A stretch of 64,000 bases of DNA from Clostridium neonatale. Its GTDB lineage: Bacteria; Bacillota; Clostridia; Clostridiales; Clostridiaceae. Location of the stretch: assembly GCF_001458595.1 (NCBI RefSeq), contig NZ_LN890328.1, positions 1,146,926 to 1,210,925 on the forward strand, in the 5' to 3' direction. The stretch's first letter is position 1. Every line of letters starts with the position of its first letter. The notes below the pieces were generated by a model. The model was not told where the DNA came from. It worked only from the letters and a program-made list of their open reading frames with translations, and did no database searches. Positions 40,447 through 48,302 of this stretch are shown here, piece by piece. Made by a program: the position numbers and the translations under genes.

Positions 40447-41457
40447 TTATTTGCTTATTGCAACACAACTCTCTCTTATTTTAAGCTGTGTTGGTATAAC
40501 TACTTTTTTATTATATTCTCTATTATTTGATATGTTTTCAATTAACAGTTCCACTGAAGCTTCTCCCAAATACTCACTTGGTATTCTTATAGTTGTAAGC
40601 GATGGAATCATATATTTTGCACTTGGCTGATCATTAAAAGCAACAATGCTTATATCATCTGGAATTTTCAAATTTGCTTCAGCTATTGCTTTATATGCTC
40701 CAACAGCCATTGTATCATTTCCAATTAAAATAGCAGATGGTCTATCTTTACATTTTAACAATTTTTTAGCACCTTCATATCCACATTTAAATGTGAATTT
40801 TTCAACCCTATGAATATATTCTTCATTGAATATATCTCTGCTTTTCATAAATTCAAAATATTTATTTTGCCTTGAATCAACATCAATTTCTCTTACTATT
40901 TTTTTATTATTTTCACTGCCACCAATGAATCCTATTTTTCTGTGTCCTAAATCATATAAGTATTCTAATGCTGTTTGTGTTGCCTTTTCTAAATCTGGTA
41001 TTACTGAATCAAATCTATTTTCATCTGGAGAATAATCTACAAAAATTATATTTTCGTTTTTCATATAAAGTTTTTCTATTATACTTTCAGAAAATCTTCC
41101 TATTGCTATTATTCCAATAACATCACCAATTTCGGAATCCATACTGTTTTCATTTAATCTTACTAAATTTAAATTATATTCATTACATCTCTTTTCAACT
41201 GCCCATCTTAAAGTTAGATAATATGGATCTCCTAATTCTTCCTCATAATCATACCAATATATAATTCCTACATTTTTTGTTTTCTTTTCTTTATTTTTTT
41301 TACTCTTAGTTGATATATAATCTAATTCATCTGCAACCTTTAATATCTTTTCTCTTGTTGTGTTACTTACATTTAATGTATCATCAAAATTTAAAACCCT
41401 TGAAACTGTTGAAATTGAAACTCCAACTATTGATGCTATATCTTTTATAGTAGCCAT
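40447..41457 (-). CDS. LacI-family transcriptional regulator of the galactoside region
   Basis: The 336-residue repressor has an N-terminal LacI helix-turn-helix with hinge (ATIKDIASIVGVSISTVSRVLNFDDTLNVSNTTREKILKVADEL, about 2-47). A periplasmic-binding-protein-like effector domain follows (GIIAIGRFSE, DLGHRKIGFIGG, AILIGNDTMAVGAYKA). It lies upstream of and on the same strand as the importer genes, separated from them by a terminator. TTTTASTAAAA motifs at its own promoter, at the importer and at lacZ are the likely operators. By analogy with the Bacillus gan locus it should respond to galactose or galactobiose; that is an inference. Confidence 0.92.
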   Translation of the reverse strand: MATIKDIASIVGVSISTVSRVLNFDDTLNVSNTTREKILKVADELDYISTKSKKNKEKKTKNVGIIYWYDYEEELGDPYYLTLRWAVEKRCNEYNLNLVRLNENSMDSEIGDVIGIIAIGRFSESIIEKLYMKNENIIFVDYSPDENRFDSVIPDLEKATQTALEYLYDLGHRKIGFIGGSENNKKIVREIDVDSRQNKYFEFMKSRDIFNEEYIHRVEKFTFKCGYEGAKKLLKCKDRPSAILIGNDTMAVGAYKAIAEANLKIPDDISIVAFNDQPSAKYMIPSLTTIRIPSEYLGEASVELLIENISNNREYNKKVVIPTQLKIRESCVAISK

Positions 41458-41511
41458 AAAAGCTCACCTCACTTAAATATCAATAAATCAATTTATATCT
41501 GAATAAATGTA

Positions 41512-41539
41512 TAGTAAAATTTAATTTATTTTACTAAAA
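41512..41539 (-). promoter_or_regulatory. Candidate auto-operator upstream of the lacI-family gene
   Basis: TAGTAAAAT and ATTTTACTA (41512-41536) form a 25-bp interrupted palindrome whose right half is part of an exact TTTTACTAAAA (41529-41539). It lies 55-80 bp before the start codon, where an autoregulatory LacI site would be expected. Confidence 0.5.
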
Positions 41540-41651
41540 CAAATTTTAGTTCTATTCTGAAATTATTATATTTAATTGAAAATATAATTTAGTATTACTA
41601 TTATCTCTTCCTATATAATATACTATATTTCATGAAAAGTTAAGCTTTTAA

Positions 41652-41695
41652 TAGTAAAAAGTCATAAATATTATAATATTTATGACTTTTTACTA
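41652..41695 (-). terminator. 44-bp perfect palindrome, terminator of the siderophore importer
   Basis: Positions 41652-41673 and 41674-41695 are exact complements with no spacer. It lies 17 bp beyond the binding-protein stop codon. GTCATAAAT and ATTTATGAC form the stable part, and TTTTTACTATT follows on the minus strand. Its end contains an exact TTTTACTAAAA (41688-41698), so it may double as an operator for the downstream lacI gene. Confidence 0.75.
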
Positions 41696-41711
41696 AAATT
41701 CTAATTTTATT

Positions 41712-42662
41712 TTATTTTAAAGCTTCTTCAACTTCATTAAGCATTTCATTTGCTGCTTTAATTCCAGCGCCTCCAACATACCAAGTTTGAGGATCTAAAT
41801 AAACAATATTTCCATTTTTATATGTATCTGTAGTTTTAACTAATTCATTTTCTATTATTTCTTTAGCTGGTTGATTTTCTCCACCTGTCATTGCGCCTTT
41901 ATCAATTACAAATAAGTAATCTGGATTTTTACTTACTAAATATTCATTTGAAATACTTTGACCATGATTTGATATCTCAATACTTGAATCAGCTGACATA
42001 AATCCAAGCTCATTATAAATTATATTAAATCTTGAACCTTCACCATACACACTCATAGAACCATCACTTACCATTGTCATTAAAGCATTTAAATTATCTG
42101 CTTTAACCTTTTCTTTTATAGAATTCATTCTATTTTCAATTTCTTCTATTTTTTCTTTTGCTACATCTTCCTTATCAAATATTTGCCCAAGTACTGTTAC
42201 ATTGTTTTTTAATGTTTCTAAATAATTTGCTCCATCAGAACCTAAATATATTGTAGGTGCAATTTTAGAAAATTCATCATAAGAATCCGCTTGTCTTCCT
42301 TCAATAATTATTAAATCTGGATTTAATTCATTTACTGCTTCTAAATTAAATTCTTTAACCGAACCTAAATCTGTATATTTTTCATCGTTATATTCATTTA
42401 AATAGTCTGGAAGACTTTTCTTTGGAAGAGCTGAAACTGAATCTACTCCCATTTCATTTAATATATCAAGTGAACCATAATCTAAAACAACTACATTCTT
42501 TGGATTTTTACTTACCTCTGTTTCTCCACCTCTATGAGATACTGTTATAGTTTGAGTATTATCTTGTTCGTTATCACTAGTTTTAGTATTACATCCAATT
42601 AATCCTCCTACTAAACTAATACCTAATGCTAAGGTTACTAATAATTTAACTTTCTTTTTCAT
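41712..42662 (-). CDS. Siderophore-binding lipoprotein (YclQ/CeuE type)
   Basis: The 316-residue cluster A-II binding protein has a lipobox ending in Cys24 (VGGLIGC). The two-lobed fold typical of iron-siderophore binders is evident in SHRGGETEVSKNPKNVVVLDYGSLDILNEMGVDSVSALPK and DGSMSVYGEGSRFNIIYNELGF, followed by HGQSISNEYLVSKNPDYLFVIDKGA. These stretches resemble Bacillus YclQ, a petrobactin binder, and Campylobacter CeuE, so a catecholate siderophore is the likely ligand. It is the last gene of the importer operon, 133 bp after the ATPase gene. No siderophore synthesis genes are present, so it would scavenge foreign siderophores. Confidence 0.88.
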   Translation of the reverse strand: MKKKVKLLVTLALGISLVGGLIGCNTKTSDNEQDNTQTITVSHRGGETEVSKNPKNVVVLDYGSLDILNEMGVDSVSALPKKSLPDYLNEYNDEKYTDLGSVKEFNLEAVNELNPDLIIIEGRQADSYDEFSKIAPTIYLGSDGANYLETLKNNVTVLGQIFDKEDVAKEKIEEIENRMNSIKEKVKADNLNALMTMVSDGSMSVYGEGSRFNIIYNELGFMSADSSIEISNHGQSISNEYLVSKNPDYLFVIDKGAMTGGENQPAKEIIENELVKTTDTYKNGNIVYLDPQTWYVGGAGIKAANEMLNEVEEALK

Positions 42663-42795
42663 ATTTATTCCCTCTCCTTTTTACATTTCCAACTTTATTT
42701 TACATAATAATTATTATTTAGATTATATTATTGTTTATCTACTCTTTTTTATATTTATTTCTAAAATATATGCATATTTTTATCTTAATTCGATT

Positions 42796-43551
42796 TTAGA
42801 AATATACGCATATTTTATTATCATTAATATTCTTTATATCAAAATCTATTTCATATACACTTTCAAGAATTTCTTTATTTATGATATTTTCTGTCATATC
42901 ATCTTTAATAACTCTTCCATTTTTTAAAATTACTATATTATCTGAATATACAGATGCAAAATTTATATCATGAAGTACTATTACTACTGTTTTATTAAGT
43001 TCATCAACAAGTTTTCTTAATACTTTCATCATTGCTACTGAATGTTTCATGTCCAAATTATTAAGTGGTTCATCAAGAAGTATATATTCTGTATTTTGAG
43101 CTATAACCATTGCTATATAAGCCCTTTGTCTTTGTCCTCCACTTAATTCATCTAAATATTTATGCTCTATATCTTTAAGCTCCATATATTCTATAGCTTC
43201 ATCTATATATTTTATATCTTCCTCATTAAATCTTCCTTCGCAATAAGGATATCTTCCAAAGCCTACTATTTCTCGTATTGTGAGTCTTACATTTATATTA
43301 TTAGATTGTTTTAGAATAGAAATTTTCTTTGCCAACTCCTTGTTATCATATTTATCTATATCTAAATCATCTATTATAACAGAACCTTTATCCTTATTCA
43401 TTATTCTCGATATCATAGAAAGTACAGTACTTTTTCCAGCTCCATTTGGTCCTATAAATGATGTTATTTTTCCTTTTTCTATATTTAATGAAACATCATC
43501 TACTACTTTTTTGTTTCCATAGATTTTTACTAAATTTTTAACTTGTATCAT
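42796..43551 (-). CDS. Iron-siderophore ABC transporter ATPase
   Basis: The 251-residue FepC-type ATPase has Walker A GPNGAGKST, signature LSGGQRQRAYIAMV, Walker B YILLDEPLNNLD and the H-loop VIVLHDINF. It lies one base after the upstream permease stop codon, which indicates tight coupling. It energises uptake through the two permeases encoded before it. Confidence 0.92.
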   Translation of the reverse strand: MIQVKNLVKIYGNKKVVDDVSLNIEKGKITSFIGPNGAGKSTVLSMISRIMNKDKGSVIIDDLDIDKYDNKELAKKISILKQSNNINVRLTIREIVGFGRYPYCEGRFNEEDIKYIDEAIEYMELKDIEHKYLDELSGGQRQRAYIAMVIAQNTEYILLDEPLNNLDMKHSVAMMKVLRKLVDELNKTVVIVLHDINFASVYSDNIVILKNGRVIKDDMTENIINKEILESVYEIDFDIKNINDNKICVYF

Positions 43552-43552
43552 T

Positions 43553-44560
43553 TTAAGACTTTGCCTCCTTTAATAAAAGGTATATAAAGTATAACCCACC
43601 TATAAAGTTGATTATTATACTTACTGTTGTACTAAAGTTTAGTATTCTTTCTACTATGAACTGTCCGCCAACAAGAGCTATTATACTTATCAAAACACTT
43701 CCTGTTATAAGATAGCTATGCTTATATGTTTTAAAAAATTGATATGATAAATTTACTACAAGAAGTCCTAGAAAAGTTATTGGTCCAACTAAAGCAGTTG
43801 AAATCGAAACAAGCACTGCCACAACTAGAAGTAATTTTTTACTTAATTTATCATGATTTATTCCAAGATTTATTGCTATTTCACGGCCTAAATTCATTAC
43901 ATCAAGTTTTTTTATATCTTTATATGTAAATATAAAGATTCCACATATTAATACTAAAGCAATTATCAAAATATCTGTATTTATGTTAGTAAAGCTTGCA
44001 TACATTTTGCTTTGAAGCGCTATAAAATCGTTTGGATCTATAAGTACCTGCATGAAAGAACTCATGCTTCTAAATAAGGTTCCAATGACTGTACCAACTA
44101 ACAATAACACAAAAACATTGCCGCCTTTTTTAAAAACAAATTTATATAATAATAACGTTCCCAAAAGCATTATTAAAACAGATACAAAGAAGTTTACATT
44201 TTTATTAGTCATCATAATACTTTCTATTCCAAATAAATAGACACATAAAGTTTGGCCAAATGTATATATTGAATCCAAGCCAAGTATACTTGGAGTTAAG
44301 ATTCTGTTATTTGTAATAGTTTGAAATATAATTGATGAAAATGCTATTGCACCTCCTGTAACACATATTGCAATTATCTTTGGTATTCTTTTTGACAAGT
44401 TATATGCATAATTTCTCGCATTGAGTCCGCTAAAAATAAACAACATTATAAAAACTACTGCAATCATAGATAATATATAAATTTTTGTTTTATCATCTAT
44501 TTTTACTTTTTTCTTTACATTGCTTTTTATCGAAATTTTACTGCTAAGCTGCATTTCCAT
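43553..44560 (-). CDS. Iron-siderophore ABC transporter permease (second)
   Basis: The 335-residue FecCD-family permease has about nine helices, with a conserved GGAIAFSSIIFQTITNNRILTPSILGLDSIYTFGQTL stretch and a late GPITFLGLLVVNL motif. It overlaps the first permease gene by 17 bp. The N-terminal 25 residues are unusually polar and basic before the first helix. Confidence 0.92.
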   Translation of the reverse strand: MEMQLSSKISIKSNVKKKVKIDDKTKIYILSMIAVVFIMLFIFSGLNARNYAYNLSKRIPKIIAICVTGGAIAFSSIIFQTITNNRILTPSILGLDSIYTFGQTLCVYLFGIESIMMTNKNVNFFVSVLIMLLGTLLLYKFVFKKGGNVFVLLLVGTVIGTLFRSMSSFMQVLIDPNDFIALQSKMYASFTNINTDILIIALVLICGIFIFTYKDIKKLDVMNLGREIAINLGINHDKLSKKLLLVVAVLVSISTALVGPITFLGLLVVNLSYQFFKTYKHSYLITGSVLISIIALVGGQFIVERILNFSTTVSIIINFIGGLYFIYLLLKEAKS

Positions 44561-45497
44561 TCCTCCTGAATATAAGATAAAGGAATATTATACTTCCTAT
44601 TACCCCTACTGTAAGACTTATTGATACTTCATATGGATAAATAACAATTCTGCTTAAAATATCGCAAACAAGTATAAAGTTTGCACCAAATAATGCTGTT
44701 ATTCCTATGTTTTTACTTAGGTTGTCTCCCTTATAAATAGATACTATATTAGGTACTATAAGGCCTATAAAAGGAATACTTCCTACAGTTATTACTACAA
44801 GTGCTGTAATTAAAGCTACTATCATCATTCCAACATTGCATACCTTATTATAATCTAATCCAAGATTCTTTGATATGTCTTCACCCATTCCTATAATAGT
44901 AAACTTATTTGCATACAAAAACGCAATTATTAATAGTGGAATAGTTAAATATAATAGCTCATAATTTCCTTTTAAAATCATTGAGAATTTCCCTTGAAAA
45001 AATGATCCCATATTTTGTACTAAATCATATTTATAAGCAATAAATTCTGTAAGTGATCCTATAACATTACCGAGCATTATCCCAACAAGAGGTATAAATA
45101 TTACACTTTTCATCTTTATGTTTTTAAGTATTTTCATAAATAAAAACGTTCCTATAAGCGCAAAAATAAATGCTGTAATCATTTTTTGCATGACTGTAGC
45201 CGAAGAAAACATCATCATAGCAAAAATCACACCAAGCTGCGCTGAATCTATAGTTGCTGCAGTTGTTGGAGATACAAATTTATTATTGCTTATTTGCTGC
45301 ATTATAACTCCACTTATACTCATCCCAACTCCCGCAACTAATATGCTTATAAGTCTAGGTATTCTGCTTATAAGTAATACATCAAATTTTTCTTTAGTCA
45401 TTGAAAATATATCTGTAATACTTAAGTCATGAACACCTATGAAAAGTGATATAAATGAAAGTACTATTAAAGTTAAAATCAAAATTTTTTTCTTCAT
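44544..45497 (-). CDS. Iron-siderophore ABC transporter permease (first)
   Basis: The 317-residue FecCD-family permease shows SRIPRLISILVAGVGMSISGVIMQQISNNKFVSPTTAATIDSAQLG and GSIPFIGLIVPNI, both diagnostic. It is promoter-proximal. The ribosome site is odd: a good GGAAGGGG lies about 40 bp before the ATG. A 9-bp perfect hairpin (TTCAAAATT / AATTTTGAA, 45508-45527) lies between them and an in-frame stop excludes an earlier start. Folding of that hairpin could bring the site close to the start codon. Confidence 0.92.
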   Translation of the reverse strand: MKKKILILTLIVLSFISLFIGVHDLSITDIFSMTKEKFDVLLISRIPRLISILVAGVGMSISGVIMQQISNNKFVSPTTAATIDSAQLGVIFAMMMFSSATVMQKMITAFIFALIGTFLFMKILKNIKMKSVIFIPLVGIMLGNVIGSLTEFIAYKYDLVQNMGSFFQGKFSMILKGNYELLYLTIPLLIIAFLYANKFTIIGMGEDISKNLGLDYNKVCNVGMMIVALITALVVITVGSIPFIGLIVPNIVSIYKGDNLSKNIGITALFGANFILVCDILSRIVIYPYEVSISLTVGVIGSIIFLYLIFRRNGNAA

Positions 45498-45561
45498 ATG
45501 TTTTCAATTCAAAATTCTAATTTTGAATAATACCCCTTCCTAAAAAAACTATAAATCATCT

Positions 45562-45583
45562 GATAATTTATCTAATTGATAAC
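45562..45583 (-). promoter_or_regulatory. Fur-box-like sequence before the siderophore importer
   Basis: GATAAT, an inverted TTATC and TGATAAC follow one another within 22 bp, matching repeated GATAAT-type hexamers of Fur boxes. It lies just downstream of a consensus promoter, where an iron repressor would block transcription. Confidence 0.5.
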
Positions 45584-45600
45584 GGTTCTCTCTTGTATCT

Positions 45601-45629
45601 ATATTACTGATATTGTATCTCAATGTCAA
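45601..45629 (-). promoter_or_regulatory. Promoter of the siderophore importer operon
   Basis: On the minus strand TTGACA (45624-45629) and TAATAT (45601-45606) are separated by 17 bp. The position is about 105 bp before the first permease start. Confidence 0.7.
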
Positions 45630-45692
45630 CTATTTTTATCTTAAAAATATAAAAAATATAGCTTTATGAGCATAATCCATCCTTATTATGTT

Positions 45693-45750
45693 AAAAATCC
45701 ACACATAAAACAGATTAATTGTAAAAATCTATTTTATATGTGGATTTTTT
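45693..45750 (-). terminator. Terminator of the SpoIIE-phosphatase operon
   Basis: The arms AAAAATCCACA and TGTGGATTTTT are extended by further partial pairing (ATAAAA / TTTTAT, AGAT / ATCT). It lies 13 bp beyond the stop codon at 45763, and a T run follows on the minus strand. Confidence 0.85.
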
Positions 45751-45762
45751 ATAATTCTCATT

Positions 45763-47793
45763 TTATCCAATATATTGGAAAATTAGTATTGTTACATCAT
45801 CAGTTTGATCTTCACCTATACAATATTCATCAATGCTTTCTTCTATTAATGGTATTATTTCATATATATCTTTACTTTGAGTACACTTTTCATTAAGAAC
45901 ATCCCTTAGCTTCCCAGCACCATACAAGTCGCCATTAATATCCATTGCTTCAGTAACTCCGTCTGTATACGCAAACAAAATATCTCCTTCTTCTAATTGT
46001 AACTCCTGCTTTTCAAACTTAGCTTGTGGCATAATTGCAAGAATGCAATTATTTTTTACATTCATATAATTAAATTTATCATTGTTTCTTTTAATTAATG
46101 GTGGGTTATGTCCAGCATTAACATATGTCATGATTCCTGTTTTGAGGTCTACAATGCCTAAAAATGATGTTACAAACATAAATGTATCATTATTTTCACT
46201 TAACTCATTATTAACTTTTTCAACTACATCCTCAATATCAGAAGAAGATTTTAGTAAGTTTTTAATTATAGTTTTAGATATCATCATAAAAAGTGCTGCT
46301 GGTACTCCTTTTCCTGATACATCTGCTATTACAAAAGCAAGTTTATCTTCATCTATGAGGAAAAAATCATAAAAATCTCCTCCTATTTCTTTTGCTGGAT
46401 TCATTCTTGCTACAATATTAAAATCCTTTCTCTCTGGAAAAGCTTCAAATGCTTTTGGAAGTATTGCTGACTGTATATTCTTTGCCACGGATAATTCTGT
46501 ACTTTCTTTTTGAATCTTTTCTGTTACTGTAGATAAATTTTTGACATAACTTTGAATTTGACTCATCATTTTTTCAAAGGCTATTGCTAGTTCTTCGATT
46601 TCATCTCCTGTTTTTATTAAAGCAAATTCTTCTTTTATTTCTTCTTGTTTTTTCTTATCATAATGTTTATTTCTTCCAAATTCTTCTACTGAATTAAATA
46701 AAATCTGTATAGGAATTATTATCTTACTTTCAACATATCTTAAAGCTAATAATGTTAACCCAAATACTAAATATCCAAATATGCAGATGGTTAAATAAAT
46801 TTTTTTATATTTAACTACTAAATGTTCAGTAATATTGATATTAGTATTAAAGCCTAAAGCTGCTTCAATTGACACATAAGCTACTATACAAAGAATAACT
46901 ATGAATACAATGCCAAACGTTAAAAGTCCAACAGTTATCTTTCCTTTAATAGAAAAAACTCCTCTAATTTTAGATATTTCAACAGTATTTACTTTATTAA
47001 CTATAGGCATACAAATAAAGATAAATAATAGTACATATATAAATGCCAGTCCTAAAATGATTAATATTTTATTCTCTATAAAATTATTATTAGATATTAA
47101 AATAAGGATAACAGATAATAGAGCCATTAAATATACTATATATTCATAATTCACATTTTTTAATATGTTAGTTTTTGACCTTGGTATATGTGGTTTTATA
47201 TCAGTAGTAGATAATATTATCAAAATTAACATTTCAAGTATTACTTGAAAATTATAATTATTCAAAAATCTTAAAATCATAATCTCAATATTAATATTTT
47301 GTCCTAGCAGTATACTTAATGATAATTCAGAAATAAGACTTACTGAAAGATAATTAATAAAAATAATAAAAATATATTTTAATATAGATCTAATATTATT
47401 TAAATTGGGTATTTCACATTTATCTTTTATATTAAATGTATACCAAAGTTTATATGGAGCATATGAATAAAAAAAGTTTAAGCAAAAGTTAACCATAGCA
47501 ATTGATAAAGAATACTTACAAATTGATACATCTATTATTAAACTTCCAATTGCTACTCCAAGTGCTCCACTTGGTCCTAAATATAATCCTAATACAGGAA
47601 ACAATGCTTTTTCAGGTCTTATCATCAGCATATTAGATATACGTAAACTTATAAGCTCGCTTATTAATGATATTATGAAAATTATTATTCCGCTTATTAG
47701 TATTTTATTTCTTTCATCTTTTCTCTTTATTATAGAAAAAATTTCCGTCAAAAAGTTTTCACTCCTTTTTAAAACGTACTGTATTTTATTCAA
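45763..47793 (-). CDS. Membrane-bound SpoIIE/RsbU-type PP2C phosphatase
   Basis: The protein is about 676 residues long. An N-terminal block of about ten hydrophobic helices (about 28-350) resembles a MASE1-like sensor. A HAMP-like linker follows (about 352-430), then a coiled coil and the SpoIIE/PP2C domain (about 445-676: NPAKEIGGDFYDFFLIDEDKLAFVIADVSGKGVPAALFM, GDILFAYTDGVTEAMD, QTDDVTILIF). It should dephosphorylate the STAS protein encoded at the start of the operon, switching a partner-switching cascade. The start is uncertain: the first codon is a TTG with a weak ribosome site, 15 bp after the kinase gene. The input signal is unknown. Confidence 0.9.
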   Translation of the reverse strand: MNKIQYVLKRSENFLTEIFSIIKRKDERNKILISGIIIFIISLISELISLRISNMLMIRPEKALFPVLGLYLGPSGALGVAIGSLIIDVSICKYSLSIAMVNFCLNFFYSYAPYKLWYTFNIKDKCEIPNLNNIRSILKYIFIIFINYLSVSLISELSLSILLGQNINIEIMILRFLNNYNFQVILEMLILIILSTTDIKPHIPRSKTNILKNVNYEYIVYLMALLSVILILISNNNFIENKILIILGLAFIYVLLFIFICMPIVNKVNTVEISKIRGVFSIKGKITVGLLTFGIVFIVILCIVAYVSIEAALGFNTNINITEHLVVKYKKIYLTICIFGYLVFGLTLLALRYVESKIIIPIQILFNSVEEFGRNKHYDKKKQEEIKEEFALIKTGDEIEELAIAFEKMMSQIQSYVKNLSTVTEKIQKESTELSVAKNIQSAILPKAFEAFPERKDFNIVARMNPAKEIGGDFYDFFLIDEDKLAFVIADVSGKGVPAALFMMISKTIIKNLLKSSSDIEDVVEKVNNELSENNDTFMFVTSFLGIVDLKTGIMTYVNAGHNPPLIKRNNDKFNYMNVKNNCILAIMPQAKFEKQELQLEEGDILFAYTDGVTEAMDINGDLYGAGKLRDVLNEKCTQSKDIYEIIPLIEESIDEYCIGEDQTDDVTILIFQYIG

Positions 47794-47808
47794 ATTTATT
47801 TATTATCA

Positions 47809-48228
47809 CTAAAGTGATTGATAATGTTTTTTGATAGTTAATACATTCATATTTTCTCTTCGTTCATATTCAATGATATCTGATATTTTTTTCAACAAAA
47901 ATATTCCAAGTCCTCCAATGCTTCGTTCCATAATATCGCTTGTAATATCAGGATTATTTTCCTTAATCGGATTAAATTCAATTCCATAGTCACAAACCTT
48001 TAAAGTAAGACAATTATTTTCCTTATCATATTCATAACCTGCAATCATTTCTCCATGCCCTTTTGGATATGCATAATTAATAATGTTCATTAAGGCTTCT
48101 TCACAAACAAGCCTTATCTCCATATCTACATGTTTTGTAACCTTAACATCTTTTCTTAAGTTTTCAATTATAAAGTCTATCATTATGTTTAAATTACATA
48201 TATTAGCTTCTTTTCTTAACCAATCCAT
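47809..48228 (-). CDS. Anti-sigma-factor-type serine kinase (RsbW/SpoIIAB-like)
   Basis: The protein is about 139 residues, counted from the ATG (MDWLRKEANICNL) that follows AAGGTGA; an upstream Met six codons earlier overlaps that site. A GHKL ATPase domain is visible with the N box RLVCEEALMNIINYAYP, a G1 region (VCDYGIEFNP) and the G2 motif GGLGIFLLKKISD. In partner switching such kinases phosphorylate a STAS protein and release or hold a target. No sigma factor gene is seen in the window, so the regulated partner is unknown and need not be a sigma factor. It stands between glgX and the phosphatase gene. Confidence 0.88.
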   Translation of the reverse strand: MDWLRKEANICNLNIMIDFIIENLRKDVKVTKHVDMEIRLVCEEALMNIINYAYPKGHGEMIAGYEYDKENNCLTLKVCDYGIEFNPIKENNPDITSDIMERSIGGLGIFLLKKISDIIEYERRENMNVLTIKKHYQSL

Positions 48229-48302
48229 AATAATCACCTTCACCATATTTAAATAAACTTAATTTATAATTCAAAATTTCTTAAGATAAAACTTTTCAAT
48301 AT

